A DNA stretch of 64,000 bases, from contig NZ_CP150300.1 of assembly GCF_037991315.1 (NCBI RefSeq), forward strand, positions 558,001 to 622,000, in the 5' to 3' direction. Of this stretch, positions 61,049 through 64,000 are shown in pieces. Both the position numbers and the translations under genes were made by a program. The stretch's first letter is position 1. Each line of letters opens with the position of its first letter. The notes under the pieces were generated by a model, which was not told the DNA's origin, made no database searches, and saw nothing but the letters and a program-made list of their open reading frames with translations. Source of the stretch: Paenibacillus sp. FSL H8-0079 (GTDB lineage: Bacteria > Bacillota > Bacilli > Paenibacillales > Paenibacillaceae).

Positions 61049-61513
61049 ATGGATATGTATTTTTTGCTACCCACGATCAGTACTTCTTTCATTGTGATTA
61101 GTGCAGTACTGGTGGGAATCGGGTGGGCACTGATTATTCGGGGCAAACGTGAGGCACACCAGTCTGCTATGGTCGCAGGAGCGATTGCGGCTTTAATCTT
61201 TTTTGTGATCTATATGTCGCGCACGGTGTTCGTGGGCAATACAGCTTGGGGCGGGGACCCGGATCTGGAGATCTTTTACCGGATATTTCTGATTTTTCAC
61301 ATTATCTTGGCTACCGTGGCTGCGGTATTCGGCATCTCCACACTGGTGTTGGGATTCAAAAAGAAGTTCGGAACGCATCGCCGCTGGGGCAAGTTCACGT
61401 CCATGATCTGGTTCGGCTCAGCACTGACAGGTGTTGTCGTGTATGTCCTGTTGTATCTCTTATATCCTGGTGGTCATACACGTCCGGTATGGGAAGCTAT
61501 CCTCGGCGTATAA
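61049..61513 (+). CDS. DUF420 oxidase-assembly protein (CtaM/YozB-like)
   Basis: 154 residues, four membrane helices. ISTSFIVISAVLVGIGWALIIRGKREAHQSAM, then FVGNTAWGGD and FLIFHIILATVAAVFGISTLVLGFKKKFGTHRRWGKFTSMIWFGSALTGVVVYVLLY is the DUF420 pattern with conserved histidines. Homologues in Bacillus and Staphylococcus (CtaM) are needed for maturation of haem-copper oxidases. GGGGGG before the ATG. Last gene of the cta operon, 35 bases after ctaG. Confidence 0.88.
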   Translation: MDMYFLLPTISTSFIVISAVLVGIGWALIIRGKREAHQSAMVAGAIAALIFFVIYMSRTVFVGNTAWGGDPDLEIFYRIFLIFHIILATVAAVFGISTLVLGFKKKFGTHRRWGKFTSMIWFGSALTGVVVYVLLYLLYPGGHTRPVWEAILGV

Positions 61514-61611
61514 AAGTAGAGACATACCCTCAGGTTACTTGGGCGTGCGTCACTACTTTCTTCTGAAAATATGAAAATGGACGAATCTAGCAGATCATTC
61601 GTCCACGCTTT

Positions 61612-61647
61612 CCCTCTCATTCGTTCATAGAATGAGTTCGAGAGGGG
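61612..61647 (+). promoter_or_regulatory. Hairpin covering the ribosome binding site of the crystallin-like gene
   Basis: CTCATTC (61616-61622) and GAATGAG (61630-61636) are a perfect stem; CCCTCTC (61612-61618) can alternatively pair with GAGAGGG (61640-61646), which is the gene's Shine-Dalgarno sequence. The two pairings exclude each other, so translation could be switched. An inverted repeat TGGACGAAT/ATTCGTCCA lies at 61578-61604. Confidence 0.45.
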
Positions 61648-61655
61648 GAAACAAA

Positions 61656-62027
61656 ATGAAAAAAACAGTCAACGTCAGTCAAACGTATCCACGTCTTACC
61701 GTGTATTCAGAAGAGAACTACAGAGGGAGAAGCCGCATTTATCGTGGCAACACGGGTCTTCGTAACCTGGACAATATTTTGGACGGGGTAGAGAGCCTGC
61801 GCTTCTTCTCAACAAGTTCCAATGCAACACTGGTTGTGTTTACGCGGCCTAACTTTCAGGGTGGATTCCGTGTCTTCCGAGGCAACACCAACTTGAGAGA
61901 TTTGGATGATCTGATCCGTGGCAATGACGTGGAATCCCTGATCTCTACGAATCAGCGGTTAACTCTGGCTGAGATTCGTGCGATCCGTAGCAACCGCAGT
62001 CTGCCTAGTGGCTATAACCTCATTTAA
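61656..62027 (+). CDS. Small beta/gamma-crystallin-like protein
   Basis: 123 residues with two matching units: LTVYSEENYRGRSRIYRGNTGLRNLDNILDGVESLRF and LVVFTRPNFQGGFRVFRGNTNLRDLDDLIRGNDVESLIS. Each has the aromatic-x5-Gly start and a Ser near the end of a Greek-key motif. No signal peptide. Bacterial members often bind calcium, but the D/N-x-x-S sites here are not clearly kept. Function unknown; perhaps spore- or stress-related. GAGAGGGGG before the ATG at 61656 is partly enclosed in a hairpin. Confidence 0.75.
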   Translation: MKKTVNVSQTYPRLTVYSEENYRGRSRIYRGNTGLRNLDNILDGVESLRFFSTSSNATLVVFTRPNFQGGFRVFRGNTNLRDLDDLIRGNDVESLISTNQRLTLAEIRAIRSNRSLPSGYNLI

Positions 62028-62067
62028 TCGCAAGGCCTCTTCTTTTAACAGGTGCTAGAGAACGGCA

Positions 62068-62119
62068 AAGGGCTGTATCCGAATTGTGTTTACACAATAA
62101 TGGGTACAGCCCTTCTTTT
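62068..62119 (+). terminator. Terminator after the crystallin-like gene
   Basis: AAGGGCTGTA pairs with TACAGCCCTT, followed by CTTTTGT; convergent with the next gene. Confidence 0.8.
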
Positions 62120-62137
62120 GTATTTGCGGAATGAAGT

Positions 62138-62467
62138 CTAATCCCCGCCACCTCCACTGTCTCCGCCACCGCTATCTCCACCGCTGTCATTGCTGCTACC
62201 ACTATCGCTGTTGTGATGAGAATGTGTGCCTGATGAAGAATCCGAATCATGATGTTTGTGATCCGGTGTGTGTTTGGCATGTCGATCATAGGAGTCATCT
62301 TCTGTAATGACCGAATATCCCGGAGCAGAGTCGGCATAACCGTTGTTGCGGCGGATGCGGTATCTGCCTTTTTTGGCAGAATGACGATGAGATTCATCCC
62401 GGAGGATCAACCAGATGACGACGATAAGAAAAAGGAGGACAAACCCGATCTCGATTAGCCAATCCAT
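62138..62467 (-). CDS. Small membrane protein with Ser/Gly/Asp-rich tail
   Basis: 109 residues: one N-terminal membrane helix (about 4-23), a basic stretch (RHSAKKGRYRIRRNN), a His/Asp-rich part and a tail of Gly, Ser and Asp. No known domain; the tail is low-complexity and would lie in the cytosol if the helix is N-out. Ribosome binding site AGGAAG before the ATG. Convergent with the crystallin-like gene. Confidence 0.6.
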   Translation of the reverse strand: MDWLIEIGFVLLFLIVVIWLILRDESHRHSAKKGRYRIRRNNGYADSAPGYSVITEDDSYDRHAKHTPDHKHHDSDSSSGTHSHHNSDSGSSNDSGGDSGGGDSGGGGD

Positions 62468-62565
62468 AGCTGATGACTTCCTTTCTCTAATTCGGTACTG
62501 TGTTCTATTTTAACGTAAATTCGAACTGTGTCCCATCCCATTTTCCTGATTCAGGAAATTAGGGG

Positions 62566-62595
62566 TTGACGGAATGGGAATTGGGTCTATATACT
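62566..62595 (+). promoter_or_regulatory. Promoter of the GntR-ABC operon
   Basis: TTGACG (62566-62571), 18 bases, TATACT (62590-62595). The -10 overlaps the inverted repeat at 62592-62617. Confidence 0.6.
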
Positions 62596-62617
62596 GTGTA
62601 TATTGATATATACAGTA
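62592..62617. promoter_or_regulatory. Probable GntR (YtrA-type) operator
   Basis: TACTGTGTATAT and ATATATACAGTA form an inverted repeat with one mismatch around TG. It lies over the promoter -10 and start point of an operon that encodes a GntR regulator, suggesting autorepression. Confidence 0.6.
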
Positions 62618-62668
62618 AACACAGTGAGTACAGTAAGCAAGATGAGTGAGTGAAAGGCAGGCAGGCAT

Positions 62669-63382
62669 ATGAACGAATGGAAGCAGGCGTGGTGGTTGAC
62701 CCGTAGTCAGATGCATAAGGATAAGCTCCAATGGCTATGGTCTGCATTATTCATGATATACACTGGCAGCATGAGCGGTGTGATGTTACTAGGACAACAA
62801 CAGACAGATTTCATTAATCCTGTAGTGGATTCCTTCTTTTTAATCATGGTGCCATTTCAAGGGTTCATGTTCTGCAGGCGCTCCTTCCGTTATATACAGG
62901 AGGATTCCTATACGCAGATGCTGGCCTACTATCGGAGAATTCCTATCCCTGAACAAGCGGTGATGTGGTCCAGGTTACAGCAGTCTCTGATGGCGTTTGC
63001 TTACAATGGTATCTTTTTCTACGGATCGCTATATGTGGTTAACCTTCATGCAGAAGGATTCAGGTGGGATCAATATCTGGCCTTTAGCCTTACCTGTACA
63101 GGTTATGGACTTATGGTAACGGGATTGTATATTTACGGAGAGTTTCTGAACAGTGGCAAGAAATACTTGGTTCTCAGTACGCTTTTTATACCCATCGCCA
63201 TTGGCATATCCTTGCTGATTCGAATGTCAGGCAGTTACGGATTGCGGATTGTAATGGATGAAAGTAAATCATGGGGGCTGCTTTCCCCGGTCATGTGGAT
63301 TGCTCTGGTGGCTGGCGTAGCGGGGTTATGGCTACTTAGTCGCTTGACGCTGAAGAAGCTGGTTCTTCGGGATTTGAATTAA
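62669..63382 (+). CDS. Six-helix membrane protein, probable ABC exporter permease
   Basis: 237 residues with about six hydrophobic segments and cytoplasmic basic loops. No domain recognised with certainty, but position before a GntR regulator and an ABC ATPase matches YtrC/YtrD-type and ABC-2-like permeases. RRIPIPEQAVMWSRLQQSLMAFAYN is the kind of coupling helix seen in such permeases. Start: AGGCAGGCAGGC precedes the ATG. Possible role: export of, or resistance to, a wall-active antibiotic. Confidence 0.65.
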   Translation: MNEWKQAWWLTRSQMHKDKLQWLWSALFMIYTGSMSGVMLLGQQQTDFINPVVDSFFLIMVPFQGFMFCRRSFRYIQEDSYTQMLAYYRRIPIPEQAVMWSRLQQSLMAFAYNGIFFYGSLYVVNLHAEGFRWDQYLAFSLTCTGYGLMVTGLYIYGEFLNSGKKYLVLSTLFIPIAIGISLLIRMSGSYGLRIVMDESKSWGLLSPVMWIALVAGVAGLWLLSRLTLKKLVLRDLN

Positions 63383-63471
63383 AATGAGAGTTGAGTTTAA
63401 GTACGAATACAGGATGGAACCGGCACGGTCAGGTAACAGACTGGAGTGTACCGGAGGGCGAGGTGCAAGAT

Positions 63472-63861
63472 GTGAAAATACCCATTCAAATTAATGAAAA
63501 TAGCGCTGAACCTTTATACCACCAAATTGAAAATCAGTTAAGATCGTTAATTATTACGGGTCAGTTAGGGGAGGGAACACATTTGCCGTCCATTCGTGAG
63601 TTCGCCGGAGCGCTGAATTGCAGTGTTATTACGGTTAGACGGGTCTATCAGGATCTGGAGAATGAAGGTCTGCTTCGTACGAAGCAGGGGACAGGTACAT
63701 TTGTGGCCCAGGTAGAAGCCGTCGACAGAGAAAATTATAGATTGAAGGCCGCACAGGAAGCGATGCAGGCAGCGGTGCAGTCCGGGAAATCGGTAGGCTG
63801 TACGGAAGAAGAGATGGAGAGCCTGTTCCGGGAAGTCCTGAAGACTATTTACGCGAAGTAA
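63472..63861 (+). CDS. GntR family regulator, YtrA subfamily
   Basis: 129 residues. PLYHQIENQLRSLIITGQLGEGTHLPSIREFAGALNCSVITVRRVYQDLENEGLLRTKQGTGTFV is the GntR winged helix; only a short C-terminal dimerisation helix follows, as in YtrA. YtrA-type regulators control ABC exporters and respond to cell-wall antibiotics or stress. GTG at 63472 has GAGG six bases before; a TTG-type start at 63391 is less likely because it adds residues without the GntR pattern. Co-transcribed with the membrane protein and the ATPase gene. Confidence 0.85.
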   Translation: MKIPIQINENSAEPLYHQIENQLRSLIITGQLGEGTHLPSIREFAGALNCSVITVRRVYQDLENEGLLRTKQGTGTFVAQVEAVDRENYRLKAAQEAMQAAVQSGKSVGCTEEEMESLFREVLKTIYAK

Positions 63862-63876
63862 GGGAGTGATGCATAC

Positions 63877-64000
63877 ATGGAACCCATAGCAATCCAGTTG
63901 AACGGCGTATCCAAAATGCGAAAACGCAGAATTATTGGCCCGATTGATCTTTCCATCCCGGAAGGGTATGTAGTCGCTATTCTCGGTCATAACGGTTCAG
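63877..64000 (+). CDS. ABC transporter ATP-binding protein, N-terminal fragment (cut by window end)
   Basis: Forty-one codons remain. IQLNGVSKMRKRRIIGPIDLSIPEGYVVAILGHNGS ends in the first half of the Walker A loop (GxNGSGKS expected). GGGAG precedes the ATG. It completes a GntR-controlled ABC unit of the YtrABC kind. Everything after the Walker A start is outside the window. Confidence 0.88.
   Translation, partial: MEPIAIQLNGVSKMRKRRIIGPIDLSIPEGYVVAILGHNGS

Overview
The window looks like chromosome of a Paenibacillus species or close relative (Firmicutes, Bacillales). The evidence is AAGGAGG-type ribosome binding sites, frequent TTG and GTG starts, a caa3 oxidase operon in Bacillus ctaCDEFG order, YesM/YesN two-component genes beside an ABC sugar importer, a guanine riboswitch in front of xpt-pbuX, a consensus sigma-D promoter before a chemoreceptor, and stalk-domain and SLH protein families. 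This is inference from gene content; no 16S or marker gene is present.

Layout. 0-7.9 kb: the end of an HD-GYP protein, a PAP2-like membrane phosphatase, a LytS-type sensor kinase, an MFS transporter, an NAD(P)-binding protein, ridA, a TspO-like protein and an ACR3/BASS transporter. 7.9-15.2 kb: a YesN/YesM pair divergent from two ABC sugar permeases and a lipoprotein binding protein; the 0.5-kb gap before the binding-protein gene is packed with structured repeats. 15.0-19.5 kb: a TetR gene, an SDR-hydrolase fusion with a matching operator, and an aminopeptidase-like gene, flanked on both sides by clusters of DnaA-box-like sequences. 19.5-22.3 kb: a chemoreceptor and a CheW-like protein. 22.5-26.6 kb: an SNF2 helicase and a very GC-rich SWIM-finger partner. 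26.9-39.2 kb: housekeeping and accessory genes (VanY-like, RidA-like, stalk-domain protein, GNAT, Gfo/Idh/MocA, UvrD-type helicase, TrmB-like regulator, Nudix, MscL). 39.4-41.8 kb: riboswitch-xpt-pbuX.

42.9-53.6 kb is the most unusual part. It is a compact operon of contractile-injection spike genes without sheath, tube, baseplate or ATPase genes: a VgrG/gpD-like protein, a pentapeptide-repeat protein, an Imm11-like protein, an unknown protein, a DUF4280 PAAR-like tip protein, a second VgrG fused to a C-terminal AHH-type nuclease toxin, and an Imm11-SUFU fusion as probable immunity protein. A vgrG remnant follows. A 60-bp perfect direct repeat lies upstream of the first vgrG and again upstream of a degenerate M48-like membrane pseudoprotease, bracketing the module. 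Base composition drops sharply over the toxin tip and the first part of the immunity gene, as expected for a swapped toxin/immunity cassette.

53.7-64 kb: small proteins, a methionine aminopeptidase, the cta operon (promoter, cre site, attenuator-like hairpin before ctaG), a small beta/gamma-crystallin-like protein, and a GntR-controlled ABC export operon cut by the window end.

The strongest candidates for something new are the three-copy family of intergenic structured elements (4073-4223, 13224-13377, 13492-13680), which keep two internal sequence blocks while the stems around them change with compensating substitutions, and the orphan spike/toxin module.
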